Below, one piece after another: positions 1 through 7,596 of a stretch of 64,000 nt of DNA. A model generated the notes under the pieces. It had not been told where the DNA came from. It ran no database searches and worked only from the letters and a program-made list of their open reading frames with translations. Made by a program: the position numbers and the translations under genes. The stretch lies in contig NZ_JASNRD010000003.1 of NCBI RefSeq assembly GCF_030412015.1, positions 345,619-409,618 on the forward strand. The letters run 5' to 3'. Each line of letters opens with the position of its first letter. Positions within the stretch are counted from its first letter, which is position 1. The stretch is from Massilia sp. YIM B02763. GTDB taxonomy: Bacteria; Pseudomonadota; Gammaproteobacteria; Burkholderiales; Burkholderiaceae_D.

Positions 1-17
1 CCCGGCGGTTGAGGAAG

Positions 18-49
18 GGCGGTGCCGAGGTTATGATCTCGGCACTGCC
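18..49. terminator. Strong inverted repeat, possible terminator
   Basis: Twelve-base arms (GGCGGTGCCGAG and CTCGGCACTGCC, one wobble or mismatch) enclose an 8-base loop, just before the start of the first gene. There is no long T-tract on either strand. It may be the end of an upstream transcription unit outside the window or a mRNA-processing hairpin. Confidence 0.4.
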
Positions 50-68
50 ATTTCTCCCAGAAAACGAG

Positions 69-788
69 ATGAAGACCTTCCTGTTCTGTGCCGCACTCCT
101 GTGCAGCAGCGCCGCCCTCGCCGACGAACTGGCCGACGCCGACGCCTTGTTCGCCAAGAAAGCCTACCCCGAGGCGCTGCAGAAATACACGAAGCTGGCC
201 AATGCCGGCAACGTGACGGCCCAGCAGCATCTGGGCGAGATGTATTTCTATGGCGAGGCGGGGGCCGTCGACATGGAGAAGGCCACCGAATGGTTCGCCA
301 AGGCGGCGTCGCGCGGCAATGCCGTGGCCGCCGCGTCGCTGGAGCTGATCAAGCAGCGCAAGGCGCGCCGCGCGGACATCGACTACTGGGTCGCGAAATA
401 CGACGGTTCGGACCTGCGCACGGGCGACTACCGCTGCCCGGCGCCGCGCTTCCCGGCCATGTCCAAGGTGAACGAGGAGATCGACCGCTACAGCGCGAGG
501 ATGAAAACCTGGCAGGATTGCCACAACCGTTTCGTCACCTACCTGAACGGCGAGCTGCCCCTGACCAAGCGCATTCCCGACGATATTTCCAAGCTCTTGA
601 CCAAGGACGAGATGGAGCGCGCCACGGCGCACCTGAAGGAAGTGGGCGAGCGCGTGTCGGAAGACACGCAGGTCAGCGGCAAGATGGTCGTGGCCGATTT
701 CACGGCGTGGCGCAATGCCACCGAGGCCTATGTGGCCGAGCACAACGAGATGGTCAAGAACGCACCGCCGCCGGAGGCGAAGAACTGA
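69..788 (+). CDS. Sel1-repeat secreted protein
   Basis: A 239-residue protein beginning with a signal peptide (MKTFLFCAALLCSSAALADE, likely cleaved after ALA), so it is probably periplasmic. Residues about 25-95 contain a Sel1/TPR-like unit with alternating Ala-rich helices (ALQKYTKLANAGNVTAQQHL followed by LGEMYFYGEAGAVDMEKATE). The C-terminal half (residues 110-239) is charged and helical and I do not recognise it. The ATG at 69 was chosen over an upstream in-frame start because it begins a clean signal peptide. Sel1 proteins usually act as protein-protein interaction scaffolds; the partner is unknown. Confidence 0.75.
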   Translation: MKTFLFCAALLCSSAALADELADADALFAKKAYPEALQKYTKLANAGNVTAQQHLGEMYFYGEAGAVDMEKATEWFAKAASRGNAVAAASLELIKQRKARRADIDYWVAKYDGSDLRTGDYRCPAPRFPAMSKVNEEIDRYSARMKTWQDCHNRFVTYLNGELPLTKRIPDDISKLLTKDEMERATAHLKEVGERVSEDTQVSGKMVVADFTAWRNATEAYVAEHNEMVKNAPPPEAKN

Positions 789-830
789 TCGGCGCGGCGA
801 CCAGTCGCACGACATCGTTGGCCGAAAAAC

Positions 831-915
831 CGTCGCCCCGGCGCAGGCCGGGGCCCAATTTCTTTGCGCTGTCGAAACGCGTAAACATTGGGCCCCGGCC
901 TGCGCCGGGGCGACG
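831..915. repeat. Intergenic palindromic repeat, family 1 copy 1
   Basis: Long near-perfect inverted repeat with arms of about 28 bases starting CGTCGCCCCGGCGCAGGCCG and ending in its complement, around a 28-base centre. It lies between two convergent genes and can act as a bidirectional terminator. A diverged second copy lies at 12188-12271, so this is a dispersed REP-like element and not a single gene's terminator. Confidence 0.75.
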
Positions 916-947
916 TATTCACGCCGCCAGAAACTGGCGGCAGTCGA

Positions 948-1601
948 TCAGTGCCAGGACCGCATCAGGCCGACGGCCAGGCCTTCCAGCGCGAACTCAT
1001 CGTTCTGCGGATCGACGGTGATGACGGAGAAGTCCGGGTTTTCCGGCAGCAGTTCGATGGTGCTGCCCGTCTTGCGGTAGCGCTTGACGGTGACTTCCTC
1101 GCCGATGCGGGCCACCACGATCTGGCCGTTCTTGGCGCTGTCGATCTTCTTGACGGCCAGGTAGTCGCCGTCGCAGATGCCGGCGTCGCGCATCGACCAG
1201 CCCTTGACCTTCAGCAGGAAGTCGGGCTTGGCGGAGAACATGGCCGGGTCGACGGAGTAGGTCGCCTCGACGTGCTCCTGGGCCAGGATCGGCGAACCGG
1301 CGGCCACCCGGCCGACCAGCGGCAGCGACATCAGCGACGGCGGGATGAACGGCACGTCGATCTTGGCCGGTGCCGCGGCCGGCGCGGCCGCGCCGACCAG
1401 GCGGATGCCGCGCGAGGTGCCCGGCGAGATTTCGATGGCGCCCTTGCGCGCCAGGGCTTGCAAGTGTTCTTCGGCCGCGTTGGCCGAACGGAAGCCAAGC
1501 TCCTGGGCGATTTCGGCGCGGGTCGGCGGGAAACCGGTATTGTCGATCGCTTCCTTGATCAGGTTGAGGATCTGTTCTTGCCGTGCGGTGAGCTTAAGCA
1601 T
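948..1601 (-). CDS. lexA: LexA SOS repressor
   Basis: A 217-residue LexA. The N-terminal winged helix-turn-helix (residues 1-70: [30 protein letters not shown]) binds SOS boxes. The S24 autoprotease domain has the cleavage site Ala101-Gly102 (GRVAAGSPI), the nucleophile Ser136 (GWSMRDAG) and the general-base Lys173 (EEVTVKR). RecA-stimulated self-cleavage derepresses SOS genes. The start is the ATG at 1601, which gives the standard MLKLTARQ beginning; longer in-frame starts cross the operator. The gene is autoregulated through the box at 1716-1731. Confidence 0.97.
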   Translation of the reverse strand: MLKLTARQEQILNLIKEAIDNTGFPPTRAEIAQELGFRSANAAEEHLQALARKGAIEISPGTSRGIRLVGAAAPAAAPAKIDVPFIPPSLMSLPLVGRVAAGSPILAQEHVEATYSVDPAMFSAKPDFLLKVKGWSMRDAGICDGDYLAVKKIDSAKNGQIVVARIGEEVTVKRYRKTGSTIELLPENPDFSVITVDPQNDEFALEGLAVGLMRSWH

Positions 1602-1715
1602 GGTTTTGTCTGGTTGGTACGAAAAACGCAATGTGAGGCGCGGGCGCAAATGCGCATGAAGGTGTGACCCGAAGGTGTACCCCGAAGCGCCACCCATTGC
1701 CGGTATGAGAGCAGA

Positions 1716-1731
1716 CTGTATTTTTGTACAG
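1716..1731 (-). promoter_or_regulatory. LexA (SOS) box of lexA
   Basis: CTGTATTTTTGTACAG is an exact CTGT-N8-ACAG match to the LexA consensus. It lies about 115 bases upstream of the lexA start codon in the AT-rich part of the lexA leader, as expected for negative autoregulation. The minus-strand promoter probably overlaps it. Confidence 0.9.
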
Positions 1732-1823
1732 TATTGCGTCGGGCGCAAGAGGGAAACGCGCTTTTTTTGCGCCGGCGCCGCGGGAGCGTGCACGTGGGCA
1801 GGGCGGCGCCGGCGACAAAGCGA

Positions 1824-1853
1824 TTGAGGTCTTGACGTTCTTGCTGTTATAAT
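1824..1853 (+). promoter_or_regulatory. Promoter of the rpsF operon
   Basis: TTGAGG at 1824-1829 and a perfect TATAAT at 1848-1853 are separated by 18 bases, about 75 bases before rpsF. The next TTGACG at 1832 is too close to the -10 to serve as its -35. This is the only clear sigma-70 promoter before the ribosomal operon. Confidence 0.65.
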
Positions 1854-1928
1854 GTTGGGCTTTCCCCTTCCCACACTCGTCTTGACGCCGAGGTGGGCAT
1901 TTGTTTAAACGTCCTTAAGGAGTGTTTC

Positions 1929-2312
1929 ATGCGTCATTATGAAATCGTGTTTATCGTCCACCCGGACCAGAGCGAACAGGTCCCGGCGATGATCGAACGC
2001 TACAAGACCACGGTCACCTCGCGCGGCGGCAACATCCACCGCGTCGAAGATTGGGGCCGTCGTCAAATGGCTTACCAGATCCAGAAGCTGCCGAAGGCAC
2101 ACTACATCTGCATGAACATCGAGTGCGACAACGAGACCCTGGTCGAGCTGGAAACCGCATTCAAGTTCAATGATGCCGTGCTGCGTCACCTGACCGTGAA
2201 GATGAAGAAGGCCGAAACCGCACCGTCGCCGATGATGAAGTCGGTCCAGCGCGAAGACGCAGCCAAGAGCCACCGCGCCGAGCAGGCCGCCGCTCCGGCC
2301 GCCGCCGCCTAA
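1929..2312 (+). CDS. rpsF: 30S ribosomal protein S6
   Basis: A 127-residue S6, starting [20 protein letters not shown] and carrying the family's RRQMAYQI strand. The C-terminus is a disordered Ala/Glu-rich tail typical of betaproteobacteria. S6 binds 16S rRNA with S18 in the platform of the small subunit. An AAGGAG Shine-Dalgarno at 1915-1920 supports the ATG at 1929. It is the first gene of the four-gene operon rpsF-priB-rpsR-rplI. Confidence 0.97.
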   Translation: MRHYEIVFIVHPDQSEQVPAMIERYKTTVTSRGGNIHRVEDWGRRQMAYQIQKLPKAHYICMNIECDNETLVELETAFKFNDAVLRHLTVKMKKAETAPSPMMKSVQREDAAKSHRAEQAAAPAAAA

Positions 2313-2336
2313 GACGCGCGGGAGCACCACCCTGCA

Positions 2337-2627
2337 GTGAACGAGCTGTCGCTGGTCGCAAGCATCCTGGAACGCGACATCCTGCGCTATACCCCGGCAG
2401 GCATTCCCATCGTCGGCGGACTGTTGCAACACGGTTCGACCCAGACCGAAGCGCGGATTGCCCGGCAAGTCGAGTTCGAGATTCCCGCGCTGGCCGCGGG
2501 CGAGATTTCCGGACGATTCGCCAATGCCGAACTGGGCGCGATGTACCGCTTCACCGGGTTCCTGGCCAGGAAAAGCCGTCACAGCAAGACGCTGGTGTTT
2601 CACATCATTGATTTCAGTGCCGCCTAA
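2337..2627 (+). CDS. priB: Primosomal replication protein N (PriB)
   Basis: A 96-residue single-stranded-DNA-binding OB-fold protein starting at a GTG codon (MNELSLVASILERDILRYTP). PriB works with PriA and DnaT to reload DnaB at stalled forks. Its position between rpsF and rpsR is the conserved location of the gene in beta- and gammaproteobacteria. The GTG start lies 24 bases after the rpsF stop. Confidence 0.93.
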   Translation: MNELSLVASILERDILRYTPAGIPIVGGLLQHGSTQTEARIARQVEFEIPALAAGEISGRFANAELGAMYRFTGFLARKSRHSKTLVFHIIDFSAA

Positions 2628-2661
2628 TTCATCGGCACGTTTTTAGATACAGGAGCCAAAA

Positions 2662-2952
2662 ATGGCATTCGGTAAAAAGTTCGACAAAAACAAAGCTAAA
2701 GAAAAACTGAAGCGCAAACAGCAGAACCCGCTGTTCAAGCGCAAGAAATTCTGCCGCTTCACCGCCGCTGGCGTGGAACAGGTTGACTACAAGGACGTCG
2801 ACACCCTGAAGGACTTCGTCCAGGAAAACGGCAAGATCATGCCGGCTCGCCTGACCGGCACCAAGGCGCACTACCAGCGTCAAGTGGACACCGCCATCAA
2901 GCGTGCCCGTTACCTGGCCCTGCTGCCGTACACCGACCTGCACAACGCTTAA
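2662..2952 (+). CDS. rpsR: 30S ribosomal protein S18
   Basis: A 96-residue basic protein with the S18 core ([16 protein letters not shown], then [20 protein letters not shown] and [12 protein letters not shown]). It binds S6 and helix 22 of 16S rRNA. The N-terminal Lys-rich extension ([18 protein letters not shown]) is the usual betaproteobacterial form. It is the third gene of the rpsF operon. Confidence 0.97.
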   Translation: MAFGKKFDKNKAKEKLKRKQQNPLFKRKKFCRFTAAGVEQVDYKDVDTLKDFVQENGKIMPARLTGTKAHYQRQVDTAIKRARYLALLPYTDLHNA

Positions 2953-2988
2953 TCGCGGTCCGTGTAGCTAGAGAACCTGGAGAATAAT

Positions 2989-3441
2989 ATGCAAGTCATC
3001 CTGCTGGAAAAAGTCGTCAACGTCGGCAACCTGGGCGACGTCGTCAAGGTCAAGGACGGTTACGCACGTAACTTCCTGATCCCGCAAAAAATGGCCCGCC
3101 GCGCTACCCAAGCCGCCGTCGCCGAATTCGAAGTCAAGCGCGCCGAACTGGAAAAGGCAGCTGCCGAGAAGCTGGCAGCCGCTCAAGGCCAGGGCGACAA
3201 GCTGAACGGCATGACCATCACCATCGCCCAGAAAGCCGGCGTCGATGGCCGCCTGTTCGGTTCCGTGACCAACTTCGACATCGCCGAAGCCCTGAGCAAG
3301 CAAGGTTTCGCCGTCGAAAAGGCGCAAGTGCGCCTGCCGACCGGTCCGCTGAAGACCACCGGCGAGCACCCGGTTGCCGTCGCGCTGCACACCGACGTCG
3401 TCGTCGATGTGACCATCGCGGTCGTGGGCGAAGCAGCCTAA
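2989..3441 (+). CDS. rplI: 50S ribosomal protein L9
   Basis: A 150-residue L9 of normal length. The N-terminal domain has [20 protein letters not shown] and the [10 protein letters not shown] loop. It is followed by the long connecting helix (residues 41-75) and the C-terminal RNA-binding domain ([17 protein letters not shown]). It reaches from 23S rRNA near L1 to neighbouring ribosomes. It closes the operon; a repeat and a strong terminator follow. Confidence 0.97.
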   Translation: MQVILLEKVVNVGNLGDVVKVKDGYARNFLIPQKMARRATQAAVAEFEVKRAELEKAAAEKLAAAQGQGDKLNGMTITIAQKAGVDGRLFGSVTNFDIAEALSKQGFAVEKAQVRLPTGPLKTTGEHPVAVALHTDVVVDVTIAVVGEAA

Positions 3442-3446
3442 GAACC

Positions 3447-3560
3447 TTCGATAAACCTGCTGCGCGTTGCAGCTTTGATCTGCGATGCTCGCTGTACTAT
3501 TCGTACAGCTGTGCTTCTCGATCAAATCTGCCGCCGCTCGCGACGGTTTCTCGAAGATTC
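3447..3560. repeat. Intergenic palindromic repeat, family 2 copy 1
   Basis: About 110 bases of nested inverted repeats centred on GCTGTACTATTCGTACAGC, with outer arms TTCGATAAACC and GGTTTCTCGAA. A second copy in the opposite orientation is at 9635-9737. Both begin just after a stop codon and have the same orientation relative to the preceding gene. Confidence 0.7.
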
Positions 3561-3581
3561 CATTCTTTTAGAGAATGAATG

Positions 3582-3614
3582 AAAAAGCCGGGTTCGCCCG
3601 GCTTTTTCTTTTTT
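3582..3614 (+). terminator. Rho-independent terminator of the rpsF operon
   Basis: Perfect 11-base stem AAAAAGCCGGG / CCCGGCTTTTT around a TTCG tetraloop, followed by more T residues. It separates the ribosomal operon from dnaB. Confidence 0.92.
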
Positions 3615-3673
3615 ACAACACGTAAAAACCTTCTAAAACTCACCAATCATTTCAGCGGCCGATAGGGAACGGG

Positions 3674-3679
3674 TATAAT
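3674..3679 (+). promoter_or_regulatory. Putative -10 element of dnaB
   Basis: A perfect TATAAT ends 7 bases before the likely dnaB start codon at 3687. No good -35 is seen (TTTCAG or similar at 18 bases). If this -10 is used, transcription would start at or next to the ATG and the mRNA would be nearly leaderless. Confidence 0.45.
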
Positions 3680-3686
3680 GCCCGCC

Positions 3687-5072
3687 ATGAACTCCCCAGC
3701 AGACCCGCAGATCGAGTCGCTCCGCATTCCCCCGCATTCCATCGAAGCAGAACAGTCCGTCATCGGCGGCCTGCTGCGCGACAATGCGGCGTGGGACCGC
3801 ATTGCCGACTTCATGCATGCGGAAGATTTCTACCGCTACGACCACCGGATCATCTTCGAACAGATGGTCCGCCTGATCAACGCCGGCAAGCCCGCCGATG
3901 TGATCACGGTCTACGAGTCGCTCGTCCAGCTCGGCAAGGCCGAGGAAGTGGGCGGCCTCCAGTACCTGAACGCGATGGCGCAGAACACGCCGTCCGCCGC
4001 CAATATCCGCCGCTATGCCGAGATCGTGCGCGATCGTGGCGTGCTGCGCCAGCTGATCACCGTCGCCGACGAAGTGTCGGGCAAGGCTTTCAACCCGCAG
4101 GGCGCCGAGGTCAAGCAGATCCTCGACGAAGCGGAATCGCGCATCTTCGCCATCGCCGAGCAGGGCGCCCGCGGCGCCCAGGGCTGGCTGCCCGTGCAGC
4201 CGCTGCTGACCCAGGTGGTCGAGCGCATCGACGAACTGTACAGCCGCGACAACCAGGGCGAGATCACGGGCGTGCCGACCGGCTTCATCGACCTCGACAA
4301 GATGACCTCCGGCCTGCAGCCGGGCGACCTCGTGATCGTCGCCGGCCGTCCGTCGATGGGCAAGACCGCGTTCTCGGTGAACATCGGCGAGAACGTCGCC
4401 GTCGACGCCGGCCTGCCGGTCGCGATCTTCTCGATGGAGATGGGCGGCGTGCAGCTGGCCATGCGTATGCTCGGCTCGATCGGCCAGCTCGACCAGCACC
4501 GCCTGCGTACCGGCAAGCTGACCGACGAGGACTGGCCGCGCCTGACGCACGCGATCCAGAAGATGAACGACGCCCAGATCTTCATCGACGAGACGCCGGC
4601 GCTGAACCCGATCGAGATGCGCGCCCGCGCGCGCCGTCTGGCGCGCCAGTGCGGCAAGCTCGGCCTCATCATCGTCGACTACCTGCAGCTGATGCAGGGT
4701 TCCAAGCCGGGCGACAACCGCGCCTCCGAGATTTCAGAGATTTCGCGAAGCCTGAAGGGCCTGGCCAAGGAACTCGGCTGCCCCGTGATCGCGCTGTCCC
4801 AGCTGAACCGCTCGCTGGAACAACGCCCGAACAAACGCCCCGTGATGTCCGACTTGCGCGAATCGGGCGCTATCGAGCAGGATGCGGACGTCATCATCTT
4901 CCTGTATCGTGACGAAGTTTACAACCCGGACTCGCCCGACAAAGGCACCGCCGAGATCATCATCGGCAAGCAGCGTAACGGCCCGATCGGCGCCATCCGC
5001 CTGACCTGGATGGGCATGTACACCAAGTTCGGCAACTACAGCGGTAACCTCGCTATTTACCAAGGCGATTAA
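3687..5072 (+). CDS. dnaB: Replicative DNA helicase DnaB
   Basis: A 461-residue hexameric 5'-3' helicase. The N-terminal DnaG-interacting domain (residues 10-115) has PPHSIEAEQSVIGGLL. The RecA-like domain has Walker A GRPSMGKTAF near residue 220, Walker B LIIVDYLQLM near residue 330 and ALSQLNRSLEQR. The ATG at 3687 was chosen over that at 3678, because the earlier codon lies inside the TATAAT. The gene follows rplI, a common order in this group. No intein or insertion is seen. Confidence 0.96.
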   Translation: MNSPADPQIESLRIPPHSIEAEQSVIGGLLRDNAAWDRIADFMHAEDFYRYDHRIIFEQMVRLINAGKPADVITVYESLVQLGKAEEVGGLQYLNAMAQNTPSAANIRRYAEIVRDRGVLRQLITVADEVSGKAFNPQGAEVKQILDEAESRIFAIAEQGARGAQGWLPVQPLLTQVVERIDELYSRDNQGEITGVPTGFIDLDKMTSGLQPGDLVIVAGRPSMGKTAFSVNIGENVAVDAGLPVAIFSMEMGGVQLAMRMLGSIGQLDQHRLRTGKLTDEDWPRLTHAIQKMNDAQIFIDETPALNPIEMRARARRLARQCGKLGLIIVDYLQLMQGSKPGDNRASEISEISRSLKGLAKELGCPVIALSQLNRSLEQRPNKRPVMSDLRESGAIEQDADVIIFLYRDEVYNPDSPDKGTAEIIIGKQRNGPIGAIRLTWMGMYTKFGNYSGNLAIYQGD

Positions 5073-5084
5073 TACCGATAACGA

Positions 5085-5120
5085 CCGCGGCGAGGTCAAG
5101 AGCCCGACGCCGCGGCCTTT
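5085..5120 (+). terminator. Weak hairpin after dnaB
   Basis: Arms CCGCGGCG and CGCCGCGG are separated by 15 bases and followed by only CCTTTCC. It could be a weak terminator between dnaB and the phosphate-transport pair. Confidence 0.35.
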
Positions 5121-5157
5121 CCAAGAAGTCCCAAGAGATCTACAACGGAGAACTACA

Positions 5158-5784
5158 ATGTTTGGACGCCTCATGCCCACGGAGGGCAAGTTTTTTGATT
5201 TGTTCAACCAGCACGCCGCGCTGTGCGTGAAGGGTGCACACGAAATGGTTGGCCTGATGACCAACTTCGATGACCTGGAAAACCGCACCCACGCCGTGGA
5301 GAGCATCGAAAAACAGGCGGACAAGATCACGTACGCCACCGTCGACCTGCTGCACAAGACCTTCATTACCCCGCTCGACCGCGACGACATCCACAAGCTG
5401 ATCACGCGCATGGACGACATCCTCGACATGATGGAAGACGCCGCGCAGACGATCTCGCTGTACGACCTGCAGGCCGTGACCCCGGAAGCCAAGCGCCTGG
5501 CCGAGCTGTGCCTGGCCTGCTGCGAAAAGGTCCAGCAGGCCGTCGGCATGCTGCACAATATGGACAACGCCCAGAAGATGGTCGCCATCTGCGAAGAGAT
5601 CGACCGCCTGGAGTCGGACGCCGACCACGTGATGCGCGCCGCCATGTCCAAGCTGTTCCGCGACGAGCCGGACGTGCGCAACCTGATCAAGATGAAGGCC
5701 ATCTACGAGATCCTCGAGACCGTCACCGACCGCTGCGAAGACGTTGCCAACATCATCGAAGGCATCATCGTCGAGAACGCCTAA
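5158..5784 (+). CDS. DUF47 (PhoU-like) phosphate transport accessory protein
   Basis: A 208-residue all-helical DUF47 protein. Acidic metal-binding motifs typical of the PhoU fold are visible (ADKITYATVDLLHKTF, DRDDIHKLITRMDDILDMME, ETVTDRCEDVANIIEGI). It ends 21 bases before a Pit transporter gene, the usual DUF47-pit pair, in which DUF47 is thought to modulate low-affinity phosphate uptake at the inner membrane. The ATG at 5158 is preceded by CAACGGAGAA. Confidence 0.9.
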   Translation: MFGRLMPTEGKFFDLFNQHAALCVKGAHEMVGLMTNFDDLENRTHAVESIEKQADKITYATVDLLHKTFITPLDRDDIHKLITRMDDILDMMEDAAQTISLYDLQAVTPEAKRLAELCLACCEKVQQAVGMLHNMDNAQKMVAICEEIDRLESDADHVMRAAMSKLFRDEPDVRNLIKMKAIYEILETVTDRCEDVANIIEGIIVENA

Positions 5785-5805
5785 GATACAAGAACAATAA
5801 TAACG

Positions 5806-6816
5806 ATGGATTCTCTTCACATCAGCATCTATGTGCTGGGCCTGCTCGTCCTTTTAGCGCTGGTCTTCGACTTCATGAACGGCTTCCACGACGCCGCCAA
5901 CGCAATCGCGACGGTGGTCTCGACGGGAGTGCTGAAACCCCAGACCGCGGTCGCCATGTCGGCCGTCTTCAACTTCGTCGCCATCTTCACCGTCGGCCTG
6001 CACGTGGCCGCGACGGTGGGCAAGGGGACCGTCGATCCGCACATCGTCGACCACTATGTCGTCTTTGGCGCGCTGGTCGGCGCCATCATCTGGAACATCA
6101 TCACCTGGTACTACGGTATCCCGTCCTCGTCCTCGCACGCGCTGATCGGCGGCCTGGTCGGCGCTGCCGTGGCCAAGGGCGGCACCGGCGCGCTGGTCGG
6201 CGGCGGCCTGATGAAGACCGTCATGTGGATCATCCTGTCGCCGCTGCTGGGCTTCGTGCTCGGTTCGATCGTGATGCTGGCCGTGTCCTGGATCTTCGTC
6301 CGCACCCCGCCGCGCAAGGTCGACACCTGGTTCCGCCGCCTGCAGCTGGTCTCGGCCGCCGCCTACAGCCTCGGCCACGGCGGCAACGACGCCCAGAAAA
6401 CCATCGGCATCATCTGGATGCTCCTGATCGTGGCCGGCGTGTCGCAGGCCAGCGATACGGCGCCGCCGCTGTGGGTCGTGATCTCCTGCTACACGGCGAT
6501 CTCGATGGGCACGCTGTTCGGCGGCTGGCGCATCGTCAAGACCATGGGCCAGAAGATCACCAAGCTGAAACCGGTCGGCGGCTTCTGCGCCGAATCGGGC
6601 GGCGCGATCACGCTGTTCCTGGCCAGCGCGATCGGCGTGCCGGTCTCCACGACCCACACCATCACCGGCGCGATCGTCGGCGTGGGCTCGGCGCAGAAGG
6701 CCTCGGCCGTGCGCTGGGGCGTCGCGGGCAATATCGTGTGGGCGTGGATCTTCACCATCCCGGCGTCGGCCTTCATGGCGGCGATCGCCTGGTGGGTCGG
6801 GACGCACATCCTGTAA
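5806..6816 (+). CDS. pit: Low-affinity inorganic phosphate transporter (Pit family)
   Basis: A 336-residue PiT permease with about ten hydrophobic segments and the two inverted signature repeats DFMNGFHDAANAIATVV (near residue 24) and GHGGNDAQKTIGI (near residue 189). It imports metal-phosphate driven by the proton gradient. It is shorter than E. coli PitA (about 500 residues) because the cytoplasmic loop is small, which is common for DUF47-linked Pit. It is co-transcribed with the DUF47 gene and ends at a strong terminator. Confidence 0.93.
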   Translation: MDSLHISIYVLGLLVLLALVFDFMNGFHDAANAIATVVSTGVLKPQTAVAMSAVFNFVAIFTVGLHVAATVGKGTVDPHIVDHYVVFGALVGAIIWNIITWYYGIPSSSSHALIGGLVGAAVAKGGTGALVGGGLMKTVMWIILSPLLGFVLGSIVMLAVSWIFVRTPPRKVDTWFRRLQLVSAAAYSLGHGGNDAQKTIGIIWMLLIVAGVSQASDTAPPLWVVISCYTAISMGTLFGGWRIVKTMGQKITKLKPVGGFCAESGGAITLFLASAIGVPVSTTHTITGAIVGVGSAQKASAVRWGVAGNIVWAWIFTIPASAFMAAIAWWVGTHIL

Positions 6817-6835
6817 GCGCAGCACGCAGCAAATC

Positions 6836-6865
6836 AAAAGGCCGGGATCGTCTCCCGGCCTTTTT
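6836..6865 (+). terminator. Terminator of the DUF47-pit operon
   Basis: Stem GGCCGGGA / TCCCGGCC with flanking A and T runs (AAAA before, TTTTT after). It can work on both strands and also lies 3' of the minus-strand lipoprotein gene. Confidence 0.85.
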
Positions 6866-6900
6866 CATGGTCTATTGCTCCGTGCCCGCTTCGCCGCCGT

Positions 6901-7140
6901 TTACTTCAAGGACGGATTATTCGCGGCCTGCATGACGCGCTCGTTTTCCATCTGCTGCGTGTTGGCCGTGATCGAATTGATCGGACGGTTCTTGTCCTTT
7001 TGCGGGAACAGGGTGCCCAGCGTGCGTTCGCCGCGCTCGGCCACCTGCTGGCCGGCACCGGCATTGTCCGACGAGGGGCTGGCGCAGCCGCTCAACGCGG
7101 CGGCGGCCAGGACGGTCGAGAGAAAGGCAAAGCGCATCAT
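6901..7140 (-). CDS. Small lipoprotein, copy 1
   Basis: A 79-residue protein with a lipoprotein signal peptide and lipobox LSGC (Cys at about 19), then a short polar mature part. It shares the segment GERxLGxLFPQKxKNRP and the SPSSDNAG region with the next gene. The two clearly arose by tandem duplication. There is an adjacent Met-Met start; either codon is possible. The function is unknown, and it is probably anchored in a membrane facing the periplasm. Confidence 0.75.
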   Translation of the reverse strand: MMRFAFLSTVLAAAALSGCASPSSDNAGAGQQVAERGERTLGTLFPQKDKNRPINSITANTQQMENERVMQAANNPSLK

Positions 7141-7156
7141 GCGTGGCTCCTTGACG

Positions 7157-7396
7157 TTATTTGTAGCCCGAGTTGTTCGTGCCCGCGTTCATGGTGCGGG
7201 CGTTTTCCATGTCCTGCTTGTCGGCTTCGCTGGAATTGGCGGGGCGATTCTTGTTCTTTTGAGGGAACAGGCTACCCAGTGCGCGTTCGCCGCGGTCGGC
7301 CGAAGCCTGCTGGTTGCCGGCGTTGTCGGTGGACGGGCTCGCGCAGGCGGACAGCAGGAGGGCGCCGGCGATGGCGGCCACGGTAATACCTTTCAT
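7157..7396 (-). CDS. Small lipoprotein, copy 2
   Basis: A 79-residue paralogue of the adjacent gene, with lipobox LSAC and the mature segment GERALGSLFPQKNKNRPAN. It is upstream of copy 1 on the same strand with 16 bases between them, so they form a two-gene unit. A GGGAG-like ribosome binding site precedes the ATG. I do not recognise a named family. Confidence 0.75.
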   Translation of the reverse strand: MKGITVAAIAGALLLSACASPSTDNAGNQQASADRGERALGSLFPQKNKNRPANSSEADKQDMENARTMNAGTNNSGYK

Positions 7397-7538
7397 TGCT
7401 ACTTCTCCCAGGAGTTGGATTTCATTTGATAAAGATCAAAACAAATATAAGGCATATAACGCCCATCCTTTGTCACCAATTGTCTCAGCAGCATAGATTT
7501 TCGCGGCCCAGGCAACAGCCTGGCCGTTCGACAGGCGT

Positions 7539-7570
7539 AAAAAAGCCTGCGCTCCTTGCGGAGCGCAGGC
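7539..7570 (-). terminator. Terminator of the PhoH gene
   Basis: Read on the minus strand, GCCTGCGCTCC / GGAGCGCAGGC (11 perfect pairs) around GCAA is followed by TTTTTT. It lies 27 bases after the phoH stop codon. Confidence 0.9.
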
Positions 7571-7596
7571 GTTGACGGCAACAGGTTTGCCTGTGG

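Noticed and set aside
7399..7581. 60-codon minus-strand ORF between the lipoprotein and phoH
   Set aside because: It runs through the phoH terminator hairpin and has no ribosome binding site or family-like sequence.
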